Origin: CAWJHE01 sp964614855
Lineage (GTDB): Bacteria; Chloroflexota; Anaerolineae; Anaerolineales; UBA4823
NCBI GenBank assembly: GCA_964614855.1
Contig: CAZTMX010000077.1
Coordinates: forward strand, 1 to 12,506
Reading direction: 5' to 3'
Length of the DNA: 12,506 nucleotides
Shown here in pieces: positions 5,765 through 12,506 of the stretch. Under the pieces are notes generated by a model. The model did no database searches. It was not told the origin of the DNA and saw only the letters and a program-made list of their open reading frames with translations. The translations under genes and the position numbers were made by a program. How positions within the stretch are numbered: the first letter of the stretch is position 1; the number at the start of each line of letters is the position of its first letter.

Positions 5765-6625
5765 GTGTTACCTGGCAAAAAGATTGTATTTGTTGGACCG
5801 GGCGCCATGGCGGAAGCCCTGATCTACGGCATACTCCACACTGGGGTTGCTAGAGCCGAAGATTTGCTGACAGCGGGTCCCGAAAAGGAACGCCTGGATG
5901 AGCTGAGCAAACACTACGGCATCCAGGGCTATTTGCAAAATGCCCAGGCTGTGGTGCAGGGGGATGTGGTGGTATTGTCTGTGAAACCGCAGTTGCTTGG
6001 GCGTGTTTTGGATGGTATCAAGGGAAAGATCAAGGAAGGGGCTCTGGTTTTATCGATCGTGGCGGGTGCTTCGATAGATACCATCAGCAGCGGTTTGGAT
6101 CACCGGATCATTGTGCGCTCCATGCCCAACACCCCAGCACAGATCGGTGAGGGCATCACGGTCTGGACAGCTTCTCCGCAGGTGAATGAAGAGCAGTTGG
6201 AGATCACACGCCAGATCCTCGGTGCGCTGGGTGATCAGATTTTTGTTGAAGAAGAACATTACCTGGATATGGCAACAGCCTTATCTGGCTCTGGTCCTGC
6301 GTATGTTTTCCTATTTATGGAGGCTATGGTCGATGCAGGTGTGCACCTGGGTTTTCCCCGGCGCATCGCTGAACAACTGGTGGCGCAGACAGTGCGCGGC
6401 TCGGTGGATTATTACCAACATCGTGAAGACCCGGTGCACCTGGCGCGCTTACGTAATGAAGTGACTTCACCCGGTGGGACATCTGCAGCCGCGCTGTACT
6501 ATCTTGAGAAAGCGGGGTTTCGCACGGCGATTTCACGCGCTGTCTGGGCAGCTTACGAGCGCTCCAAGGAGCTCGGCAAGGGCGGGAAGAATCGCTCCCC
6601 GGAAAATAACACGAACCAGGGATAG
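5765..6625 (+). CDS. proC: Pyrroline-5-carboxylate reductase
   Basis: ProC reduces delta-1-pyrroline-5-carboxylate to proline with NAD(P)H, the last step of proline synthesis, in the cytoplasm. IVFVGPGAMAEA (7-18) is the dinucleotide-binding turn, with a proline where most have G or A. VVVLSVKPQ (68-76), SIVAGAS (97-103), RSMPNTP (118-124), ALSGSGPAYVFLFMEA (172-187) and NEVTSPGGTSAAAL (231-244) are the family's conserved blocks, the last two forming the substrate site and dimer helix. The start is GTG at 5765 with GGAGG 9 bases upstream (5751-5755). After about residue 270 there is a short polar tail (GGKNRSPENNTNQG) beyond the usual end. Thirty bases separate it from ruvA, so it is probably the last gene of this operon, ended by a hairpin at 6676-6694. 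Confidence 0.95.
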   Translation: MLPGKKIVFVGPGAMAEALIYGILHTGVARAEDLLTAGPEKERLDELSKHYGIQGYLQNAQAVVQGDVVVLSVKPQLLGRVLDGIKGKIKEGALVLSIVAGASIDTISSGLDHRIIVRSMPNTPAQIGEGITVWTASPQVNEEQLEITRQILGALGDQIFVEEEHYLDMATALSGSGPAYVFLFMEAMVDAGVHLGFPRRIAEQLVAQTVRGSVDYYQHREDPVHLARLRNEVTSPGGTSAAALYYLEKAGFRTAISRAVWAAYERSKELGKGGKNRSPENNTNQG

Positions 6626-6644
6626 CCTGGCAGGCGGCCTGGTT
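6614..6644. repeat. Inverted repeat at the end of proC
   Basis: AACCAGG (6614-6620, inside the last codons of proC) pairs perfectly with CCTGGTT (6638-6644). A shorter alternative, CCAGG (6616-6620) with CCTGG (6626-6630), competes for the same arm. No T-run follows. It may stabilise the 3' end of the proC message. Confidence 0.3.
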
Positions 6645-6675
6645 GAGTGGATGCGCAGCAGCAGGTTAACAATCT

Positions 6676-6694
6676 ACGGGCAATTGCCTGTTTT
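6676..6694 (+). terminator. Probable terminator of the yebC-proC operon
   Basis: ACGGGC (6676-6681) pairs with GCCTGT (6686-6691, one G:U) around the tetraloop AATT, and the stem runs into TTTT (6691-6694). It is short but well placed: after proC and before the atp promoter. Confidence 0.45.
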
Positions 6695-6703
6695 GTGAAT
6701 AAC

Positions 6704-6732
6704 TAGACAAGATAAGCGCTTTCAGGTATCAT
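6704..6732 (+). promoter_or_regulatory. Sigma-70 promoter of the atp operon
   Basis: TAGACA (6704-6709, 5 of 6 consensus) and TATCAT (6727-6732, 5 of 6) are separated by exactly 17 bp. The start would be about 6739. A weaker alternative, CATAAT at 6918-6923 with TTATGC 16 bp upstream, would give a much shorter leader. Confidence 0.65.
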
Positions 6733-6738
6733 TTGGCC

Positions 6739-7012
6739 TGGACGAAAGAACATTTCTGTCTGCGATGTTTTCGCTTGAGAAAAACGTCGCCGACATGCAA
6801 GCAGGGATGGTTTTCTGATGGGTTTATATCGAAACAGGTTCAAAGAAAGAGACTAAACCCGAAACGTGCCCGGATGGAATCAGATGTCCGGGCTGTTATG
6901 CGTTATAGGATGTGTGCCATAATGTTCAATCAGTGCTGCCCATACTGGTAGGAGTACTTATAGGACAGCCATAGTAGTGTAGAAATCAACAATCTTAACT
7001 CTCGGAGGCAAA
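6739..7012 (+). promoter_or_regulatory. Long structured leader of the atp operon (possible cis-acting RNA)
   Basis: Between the predicted start and the atpA ATG lie about 274 bases with no convincing gene. Three stem-loops follow one another: 6757-6795 (14 bp with a single internal mismatch and one G:U), GGGTTTA (6820-6826) with TAAACCC (6854-6860), and GCCCGGA (6868-6874) with TCCGGGC (6887-6893). None is followed by a T-run, so they are not simple terminators. A TTG frame at 6733-6951 exists but lacks a ribosome site and has a composition unlike a protein; its end contains an ATG mini-ORF, MFNQCCPYW (6922-6951). I recognise no known riboswitch class. Confidence 0.5.
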
Positions 7013-8674
7013 ATGTCCGACCTGATCAGTCAAATCACCGCCGATCTTAAAAAACAAATTGAAGCATACGAGCCAGAAATGGAAGTGCGCGATGTCGGTT
7101 CTGTCATTGAGGCAGGCGACGGTATTGCCCGCGTTAAAGGCCTGGCTGATGTGCGCGCCCAAGAGCTGGTGCAGTTCGCAAACGGTGTGAAAGGCATTGC
7201 TTTCAACCTGGACAGCAGCAGTGTTGGCGTCATCATCATGGGTGAATATTCAGGAGTTGAAGAAGGCATGGAAGTCCGTTCTACTGGGCGTATTGCCTCC
7301 GTTCCGGTTGGCAGCGGTCTGGTTGGCCGGGTGGTCAATGCGCTTGGCGAACCAGTTGACGGCAAGGGACCGATCAAATTCGAAAGGTACCGCCCAATTG
7401 AGCGTATTGCCCCTGGTGTGGTACAGCGTAAAGATGTGGACAGCCCTGTCCAGACGGGTCTGAAAGCGATCGACTCCATGATCCCGATCGGACGCGGTCA
7501 GCGCGAGTTGATCATCGGCGACCGCCAGACAGGTAAGACCGCTATTGCGATTGACACCATTATCAACCAGAAGGGCAAGGACCTGTTCTGTATCTACGTG
7601 GCGATCGGTCAGAAGAAAGCTGCCATTGCCCGCACCGTGGGCATCCTGGAGCGCTACGGAGCCATGGAGTACACCACCGTGGTGGTTGCAGCCGCCGACG
7701 AACCCGCAGCGCTGCAGTACATTGCCCCATATGCCGGCTGCGCCATGGGCGAAGAGTTCATGGAAAATGGGCAGCATGCCCTGGTTGTCTATGATGATCT
7801 TTCCAAGCACGCCTGGGCTTACCGCCAGGTCTCTTTGCTCCTGCGCCGCCCGCCTGGTCGTGAAGCTTATCCTGGCGATCTTTTCTACCTGCACTCCCGC
7901 TTGCTTGAACGCGCAGCACGCGTGGCTGATAAATTCGTCATCGTCTCCAAGGATTTCTCTGAAGACCTGGCAAAGGAAAGCGACGCCATCGACGGCAAGC
8001 TGTATCAAGGACCGGTGGCGTTACACGATGCTGAGAAAGCACTCAAGGAAATGCAAAACCCGGACGGCGCAAAAGTGGTCAAGGTGTTGGGTTCAGGCGG
8101 CTCGCTTACAGCTCTGCCAATCATCGAAACCTTGCTTGGCGATGTGTCTGCTTACGTTCCGACCAACGTGATTTCCATCACCGATGGACAGATTTACCTG
8201 GAAAACAACCTGTTTTACGCTGGCATCCGGCCAGCAGTAAACGTGGGTTTATCGGTTTCGCGCGTGGGTGGAGATGCCCAAACAAAAGCCATGAAGCAGG
8301 TCGCCGGTCGTTTGCGCCTGGAAATGGCTTCCTTCCGCGAGCTGGCAGCCTTTGCCCAGTTTGGCTCCGACCTGGATAAATCCACTCAGGCCCAGCTTAA
8401 CCGCGGCCGCCACCTGCAAGAGATCTTGAAGCAACCGCAGTACGAGCCGATGTCCCTGGAAAACATGGTTACAGTGATCTATGCCGGTACCCAGGGCTTT
8501 GCAGATAACGTCCCGCTCGATCGTATGCGTTCTTGGGAGTTATCCTTACTGCGCTATATGGATAGTTCCTATCCGGAGATTGGCAAAGACATTGCCGAGA
8601 AGAAGCGCCTGACAGACCAGACCCAGGCGCAACTGCGGGCTGCGCTGGAAGCTTTCACCAGCACATGGCAGTAG
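7013..8674 (+). CDS. atpA: F1Fo ATP synthase subunit alpha (with extra loop)
   Basis: Alpha is one of the two subunits of the alpha3-beta3 head of ATP synthase. The 553 residues contain the N-terminal barrel, the P-loop GDRQTGKT (169-176), VYDDLSKHAWAYRQVSLLLRRPPGREAYPGD (about 259-289), SLTALPIIET, VPTNVISITDGQI (382-394) and the arginine finger R417 in LSVSRVGG, then the helical C-terminal domain. Family members are usually 500-520 long; the excess is an insertion at about residues 304-362, between LLERAARV and GSLTALP, where most bacteria have under 20 residues. The reading frame stays open and the insert's codon use resembles the rest, so it is not a frameshift artefact. GGAGG lies 4 bases before the ATG. 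It is first in atpAGDC; no atpH, atpF, atpE or atpB precedes it. Confidence 0.97.
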   Translation: MSDLISQITADLKKQIEAYEPEMEVRDVGSVIEAGDGIARVKGLADVRAQELVQFANGVKGIAFNLDSSSVGVIIMGEYSGVEEGMEVRSTGRIASVPVGSGLVGRVVNALGEPVDGKGPIKFERYRPIERIAPGVVQRKDVDSPVQTGLKAIDSMIPIGRGQRELIIGDRQTGKTAIAIDTIINQKGKDLFCIYVAIGQKKAAIARTVGILERYGAMEYTTVVVAAADEPAALQYIAPYAGCAMGEEFMENGQHALVVYDDLSKHAWAYRQVSLLLRRPPGREAYPGDLFYLHSRLLERAARVADKFVIVSKDFSEDLAKESDAIDGKLYQGPVALHDAEKALKEMQNPDGAKVVKVLGSGGSLTALPIIETLLGDVSAYVPTNVISITDGQIYLENNLFYAGIRPAVNVGLSVSRVGGDAQTKAMKQVAGRLRLEMASFRELAAFAQFGSDLDKSTQAQLNRGRHLQEILKQPQYEPMSLENMVTVIYAGTQGFADNVPLDRMRSWELSLLRYMDSSYPEIGKDIAEKKRLTDQTQAQLRAALEAFTSTWQ

Positions 8675-8687
8675 TCCATCCATTGTT

Positions 8688-8719
8688 TTTCATGTTTGTG
8701 CTTTTGCGCAAGCATGAAA
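8688..8719 (+). repeat. Strong stem-loop between atpA and atpG
   Basis: The arms 8688-8701 and 8706-8719 form a continuous 14-bp stem (two G:U pairs) closed by a TTTT loop. It sits 13 bases after the atpA stop and ends 31 bases before the atpG ATG, leaving the ribosome site (GGAGGAAGG, 8734-8742) free. With no T-run after it, it looks like an intercistronic element that protects the atpA message or attenuates read-through. Confidence 0.65.
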
Positions 8720-8750
8720 CATCATAGCAAACCGGAGGAAGGACGAAAAC

Positions 8751-9644
8751 ATGCCAAATGCAAGAGAAGTACAACTCCGAATTCGGAGTGTGAAGAATAT
8801 CGCCCAGGTGACGCGGGCCATGCAGGCGGTGAGCGCCAGCAAGGTGCGAAAAGCCCAACAGGCGCTAATGAACACCCGCCCGTATGCCACAAAAGCCTGG
8901 CAGGTGCTCACTCACATAGCTGCTCAGCCTGGTCGTGAGAATTTGCATCCTTTGCTCACCCGGCGTAATGAAGTCAACAACATCCTGGTGGTGTTGATTT
9001 CTGGCGACCGCGGTCTGGCAGGTGCTTATAACACCAATATCGTTCGCTATGTCATCCAGCATTACTTCAATTCTCCTGTACCGGTGAAGTATATTACCGT
9101 GGGACGCAAAGGGCGGGATATGATGCTGCGCCGCCGCCAAACGGTGATTGCCGAATTTAGCAACCTGCCTGCTGCCCCATCCTTTAGCGATGTATCTGCC
9201 ATTGGGCGCATGGCGGTAGATGATTTCCTGAGCGGCAAGGCGGATGAAGTTTACCTGGTGTACACCGATTTTATTAACCTGGCGCGGCAGGTGCCGGCTG
9301 TTAAAAAACTGCTACCCCTGGAGGTTCAGGAGACGGATGTGCGTGTGCAAACCTTTGCGAAAGCTGCACGCGGTCCCGCAGCTGCCTATATTTACGAACC
9401 CGGTCAGGTAGAAATCTTGGACGAAATTGTGCCCCGATTTACCGCACTGCAGGTGTACCAGGCGATTATGGAATCGCTGGCAAGTGAACATGCTGCCCGT
9501 ATGGTAGCCATGAAGAATGCAACAGATAGCGCAGCAGCGCTGGCGGAAGCCTTACAATTACAATTCAATAAGGCGCGCCAACAAACAATCACAAATGAAA
9601 TGCTAGATATTGCTGGCGGCGCTGAAGCGCTGGCTAAGTCATGA
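8751..9644 (+). CDS. atpG: F1Fo ATP synthase subunit gamma
   Basis: Gamma is the rotor shaft that turns inside the alpha3-beta3 head. The 297 residues start with the canonical N-terminal coil MPNAREVQLRIRSVKNIAQVTRAMQAVSASKVRKAQQ (about 1-37) and contain ISGDRGLAGAYNTNI (about 83-97), matching the family's SDRGLCGGFN segment. They end with the C-terminal coil (QAIMESLASEHAARMVAMKNATDSA to NKARQQTITNEMLDIAGGAEAL) that enters the central cavity. GGAGGAAGG lies 8-12 bases upstream of the ATG. The gap to atpA is 76 bases and holds a strong hairpin, while its stop runs straight into the atpD ribosome site. Confidence 0.96.
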   Translation: MPNAREVQLRIRSVKNIAQVTRAMQAVSASKVRKAQQALMNTRPYATKAWQVLTHIAAQPGRENLHPLLTRRNEVNNILVVLISGDRGLAGAYNTNIVRYVIQHYFNSPVPVKYITVGRKGRDMMLRRRQTVIAEFSNLPAAPSFSDVSAIGRMAVDDFLSGKADEVYLVYTDFINLARQVPAVKKLLPLEVQETDVRVQTFAKAARGPAAAYIYEPGQVEILDEIVPRFTALQVYQAIMESLASEHAARMVAMKNATDSAAALAEALQLQFNKARQQTITNEMLDIAGGAEALAKS

Positions 9645-9655
9645 TGGAGGCGATG

Positions 9656-11059
9656 ATGGCAAAAGGTAAAGGACGTATTGTGCAAATTATGGGCGGCGTG
9701 GTAGATGTTGAATTTCCGCCAGAACAACTACCGGAAATCTACGAGGCTATTGAGGTGCCGCGCCCGGGCGAAACACCCATGATCCTGGAGGTGCAAAAAC
9801 ACCTGGGAAATAACTGGGTGCGTACGGTTGCCATGGATGCGACCGATGGTCTGCAGCGCGGAAATGCGGCGCATGCCACCGGCGCGCCGATCCTGGTGCC
9901 GGTAGGACCGGAAACTTTGGGGCGGATCTTTAATGTGCTGGGTCAACCGGTAGATGCCAAGGGACCTGTAAATGCACAAGCGAAATACCCCATTCACCGC
10001 CCAGCCCCTCTCTTTTCGGACCAATCCACCCGGGTGGAGGTTTTCGAAACTGGCGTCAAAGTTATTGACCTGATCGCCCCCTTCACCAAGGGTGGTAAAA
10101 CTGGTATTTTCGGCGGCGCAGGTGTGGGCAAGACGGTTATTATCATGGAGCTCATCCGCTCCATTGCCCTCGAGCACCAGGGCAACTCGGTCTTTGCCGG
10201 CGTGGGTGAGCGCACCCGTGAAGGCACCCAGCTCTATCGGGAAATGCTGGAATCTGGCGTTATCAAAGACACCGTGATGGTGTACGGGCAGATGAACGAG
10301 CCGCCGGGTGTGCGTTTGCGCGTTGCGCTTTCAGCGCTGTCCATGGCTGAGTACTTCCGAGATCAAGGTCGGGATGTGCTTTTATTCATTGATAACATCT
10401 TCCGCTTCAGTATGTCGGGTTCTGAAGTATCAGCACTGCTTGGACGTATGCCCTCAGCGGTGGGTTACCAACCCACCCTGGCTACCGAAATGGGCGAGCT
10501 GCAGGAACGCATCACCTCCACCCGCTCGGGTTCCATCACCTCCATGCAAGCGGTATATGTGCCCGCAGATGACTATTCTGACCCGGCGCCTGTGGCTACC
10601 TTTACCCACCTGGACGCCACCATCGCCCTGGAGCGCTCCATCTCGGAAAAAGGGATCTACCCGGCAGTAGACCCGCTGGCTTCGACTTCGCGTATTCTTG
10701 ATCCGCGCATTGTGGGTGATGAGCACTATTACACCGCACGTGAAGTACAGCAGGTGCTGCAGCGCTACAAGGACTTGCAAGATATTATCGCCATTCTGGG
10801 TGTGGATGAATTGAGCGAAGACGATAAAGTGATCGTCTCGCGTGCCCGCAAGATCGAGCGCTTCTTCTCACAACCGTTCTTCGTGGCGGCCCAGTTCACA
10901 GGTCGAGAAGGCCGCTATGTACCGCTGCGAGAGACCATTCGTGGGTTCCGTGAAATCCTCGACGGCAAGCATGATGAAGTGCCAGAAGGCGCTTTTATGA
11001 TGGTCGGATCGATTGATGAGGCAGTTGAACAGGCCGAACGCATGGCGAAGGCCGGCTAA
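9656..11059 (+). CDS. atpD: F1Fo ATP synthase subunit beta
   Basis: Beta carries the catalytic sites that make or hydrolyse ATP. From ATG 9656 it has 467 residues, the usual size. The P-loop is GGAGVGKT (153-160); GERTREG gives the catalytic glutamate E185 and R186; LLFIDNIFRF (242-251) is the Walker B strand; RMPSAVGYQPTLATEMG (264-280) and VPADDYSDPAP (302-312) are conserved, the latter meeting gamma. The lever motif reads DELSEDD (384-390) instead of DELSEED. After Walker B the sequence is SMSGSEVS where TQAGSEVS is common. In-frame ATGs also occur at 9641, 9644 and 9653, but GGAGG at 9646-9650 favours 9656. The atpG stop codon is 12 bases before this start, so translation is probably coupled. 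Confidence 0.97.
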   Translation: MAKGKGRIVQIMGGVVDVEFPPEQLPEIYEAIEVPRPGETPMILEVQKHLGNNWVRTVAMDATDGLQRGNAAHATGAPILVPVGPETLGRIFNVLGQPVDAKGPVNAQAKYPIHRPAPLFSDQSTRVEVFETGVKVIDLIAPFTKGGKTGIFGGAGVGKTVIIMELIRSIALEHQGNSVFAGVGERTREGTQLYREMLESGVIKDTVMVYGQMNEPPGVRLRVALSALSMAEYFRDQGRDVLLFIDNIFRFSMSGSEVSALLGRMPSAVGYQPTLATEMGELQERITSTRSGSITSMQAVYVPADDYSDPAPVATFTHLDATIALERSISEKGIYPAVDPLASTSRILDPRIVGDEHYYTAREVQQVLQRYKDLQDIIAILGVDELSEDDKVIVSRARKIERFFSQPFFVAAQFTGREGRYVPLRETIRGFREILDGKHDEVPEGAFMMVGSIDEAVEQAERMAKAG

Positions 11060-11077
11060 GACGAAAGGGTATTTGTT

Positions 11078-11527
11078 ATGCCTATTCGATGTGAGATAGT
11101 CTCCCAGGATCGACTGGTTTACGAAGGGGAGGCAGATATGGTGATCCTCCCCGGCGAAGCCGGTCAGATGGGGATTCTGCCAAACCACGCTCCCCTGTTA
11201 TCCACTCTCAGGTACGGCTTCCTGACAGTGCGCAAGGGAGGGGTGGAGGAAGTTTTCACCGTCGCTGGCGGTGTCGTTGAAGTGCAACCGGATATCATCA
11301 CCATCATGGCAGACGCTGCGGAAAATGTAAGGGAAATCGATGTCTCCCGCGCAGAAGCAGCTCGCCGGCGCGCCGAGGAGATGCTCAAGCAAGGACCTCC
11401 ACCGGATACGGATGCTTACCTGGCAATGGAAGCTGCATTGAGACGGTCAAACCTGCGGCTAGAAGCAGCCCAAAAGTTTCGCAAGAATATCCCACATTAC
11501 GGCGTAGAATCGGGAGAACATAAATAA
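11078..11527 (+). CDS. atpC: F1Fo ATP synthase subunit epsilon
   Basis: Epsilon joins the rotor shaft to the c-ring and can inhibit ATP hydrolysis through its C-terminal helices. The 149 residues show the beta-sandwich (MPIRCEIVSQDRLVYEGEADMVILPGEAGQMGILPNHAPLL, with the typical PGxxGxxGILPNHAPL block, and VAGGVVEVQPDIITIMAD) and a C-terminal helical hairpin rich in Arg, Glu and Ala (about 90-140). It is slightly longer than average, with a polar end (YGVESGEHK). A modest GAAAGGG site precedes the ATG by about 8 bases. It lies 18 bases after atpD and 4 bases before the MreB-like gene, so all belong to one transcript. Confidence 0.95.
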   Translation: MPIRCEIVSQDRLVYEGEADMVILPGEAGQMGILPNHAPLLSTLRYGFLTVRKGGVEEVFTVAGGVVEVQPDIITIMADAAENVREIDVSRAEAARRRAEEMLKQGPPPDTDAYLAMEAALRRSNLRLEAAQKFRKNIPHYGVESGEHK

Positions 11528-11531
11528 CCCT

Positions 11532-12506
11532 ATGGCCCTCTTTTCAAAGGAACTGGGTATTGACCTGGGTACTTTGTTTTTGCGCGTAGCTGAAGGGGGG
11601 CAGATTGTACTGCAAGAACCGACGGTAGCGGCCATCGTGGTGCAAGAACAAAAGATGGTTGCCTGGGGGCAGGAAGCCCAGGATATGATGGGTAAAGTCC
11701 CTGAGTCATTGGAAGTTACCCGTCCAATGATCAATGGGGTGATTGCCGATTATGAGGTAACAGAATATATGCTGGAGGCCCTGCTGCGCAAGCTGGCTGG
11801 GCCTCTGCGTTTTTTTGGCCCGCATGTGATGATCACAGTGCCCTACGGTGTGACCAGTGTCGAGAGCAGGGCAGTACACGAAGCCGTTTTGCAAGCTGGC
11901 AGCAGGGAAGCTTTTCTTATCCAGCAGCCGCTGGCTGCTGCACTGGGTGTGGATTTGCCTATCGGTACGCCGTCCGGCAATATGATCGTTTGCCTGGGGG
12001 GCGGCGCCACACAGGCTGCAGTGCTGGCAATGTATGGTATTGTGGTGGCAGAAACGATGCGCGCTGGCGGCATCTCCCTGGATGAAGCCATCATGTCCTA
12101 TGTGCGCAAGAAGTTTGGCTTGCTTATCGGTCAATTGACTGCCGAGCAGGTTAAAATTCGCATCGGAGCTGCAGTACCCCAGGATGAAGAACAGACCATG
12201 GAGATCCAGGGTCAAGACCAGGTCAGCGGCTTACCGCGTCCGATCAGCCTGACAACTGGTGAAGTCGTTGAAGCATTGCGGGATCCTTTAAGTTCGATTG
12301 TTGAAACCACACGGCGTGTGCTTGAAAAAACGCCGCCAGAATTGGTTTCGGATATTATCGATCGTGGTGTGGCATTGACGGGAGGGGGGGCTCTGCTGCG
12401 CGGTATGGATAAGCTGATGACCAAGGAATTGGGTGTGCCGGCTTACCGGGTGGACAACCCGACCACCTGTACTGCGGAAGGCGCGGTGCGTGGTCTGGGT
12501 ATGTAT
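11532..12506 (+). CDS. MreB/actin-like protein with altered ATPase motifs (runs off right edge)
   Basis: The frame opens at ATG 11532, four bases after atpC, and stays open for 325 codons to the edge. MreB proteins are about 335-345 long, so only a short C-terminal piece is missing. Homology to MreB is clear throughout: ELGIDLGT (7-14), VLQEPTVAAI, RPMINGVIADYEVTEYML, MITVPYGVTSVESRAV, KTPPELVSDIIDRGVALTGGGALLRGMD. MreB forms membrane-bound filaments that guide cell-wall growth. The nucleotide site is degraded: LIEEP is LIQQP (Q131, Q132), VDIGGGT is VCLGGGAT (C154 for the phosphate-2 aspartate), DLGTANT is DLGTLFL, and the aspartate after AGGD/GGD is missing (GGIS). Filament formation may persist without normal hydrolysis. 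A GGAGA is 14 bases upstream, so translation may be coupled to atpC. The gene symbol is withheld because this may be a paralogue of true mreB. Confidence 0.9.
   Translation, partial: MALFSKELGIDLGTLFLRVAEGGQIVLQEPTVAAIVVQEQKMVAWGQEAQDMMGKVPESLEVTRPMINGVIADYEVTEYMLEALLRKLAGPLRFFGPHVMITVPYGVTSVESRAVHEAVLQAGSREAFLIQQPLAAALGVDLPIGTPSGNMIVCLGGGATQAAVLAMYGIVVAETMRAGGISLDEAIMSYVRKKFGLLIGQLTAEQVKIRIGAAVPQDEEQTMEIQGQDQVSGLPRPISLTTGEVVEALRDPLSSIVETTRRVLEKTPPELVSDIIDRGVALTGGGALLRGMDKLMTKELGVPAYRVDNPTTCTAEGAVRGLGMY

Noticed and set aside
6733..6951. 72-codon TTG-start frame in the atp leader
   Set aside because: It begins on the -10 box, so the start would not be transcribed from the best promoter; no ribosome site and a Cys/Trp/Arg-rich composition. 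The hairpins explain the region better.
7250..8008. 252-codon open frame antisense to atpA
   Set aside because: It mirrors the conserved alpha sequence in the complementary frame, a well-known artefact of biased codon use; no ribosome site or promoter supports it.
9728..10177. 149-codon open frame antisense to atpD
   Set aside because: Same artefact over a highly conserved coding region.

Overview
The window looks like chromosome of a Chloroflexota bacterium, most likely class Anaerolineae. This rests on the style of the proteins (a YebC beginning SGHSHWATIRRKK, an actinobacterial/Chloroflexi-type myo-inositol-1-phosphate synthase, an ATP synthase alpha subunit with an extra loop) and moderate G+C. 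It is inference from recalled families, not a database search. Most of the window is housekeeping DNA; no CRISPR array, transposase, phage gene or rRNA is visible.

Left part (1-2381), mostly minus strand: the N-terminal end of an NAD-dependent epimerase runs off the left edge. About 600 bases of poorly coding DNA follow, holding a promoter, a 7-codon mini-ORF and two stem-loops. Then come tRNA-Pro(CGG) with a near-consensus promoter, a GlsB/YmgE-type small membrane protein, an SRPBCC protein broken by a -1 frameshift, and a hypothetical 162-residue protein. The last three point the same way and probably share a strong promoter at 2439-2467.

Middle (2382-6694), plus strand: a divergent control region with three small palindromes leads into inositol-phosphate synthase and a terminator. 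An extended -10 promoter then drives yebC-ruvC-ruvA-proC, a tight cluster (ruvC and ruvA overlap by 4 bases) joining a YebC/TACO1 protein, Holliday-junction resolution and proline synthesis. The usual ruvB is not next to ruvA.

Right part (6695-12506), plus strand: a clear promoter (TAGACA, 17 bp, TATCAT) starts a leader of about 270 bases with three consecutive stem-loops, then atpA-atpG-atpD-atpC and a MreB/actin-like gene cut by the right edge. The genes for F1Fo subunits a, c, b and delta are absent, so the atp genes are split here. Alpha carries an unusual insertion of roughly 40-50 residues, a 14-bp hairpin separates atpA from atpG, and the MreB homologue has lost several residues normally needed for ATP hydrolysis.

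The best candidates for something undescribed are the structured atp leader, the alpha insertion, and the degenerate MreB joined to the atp operon. None proves a new system.
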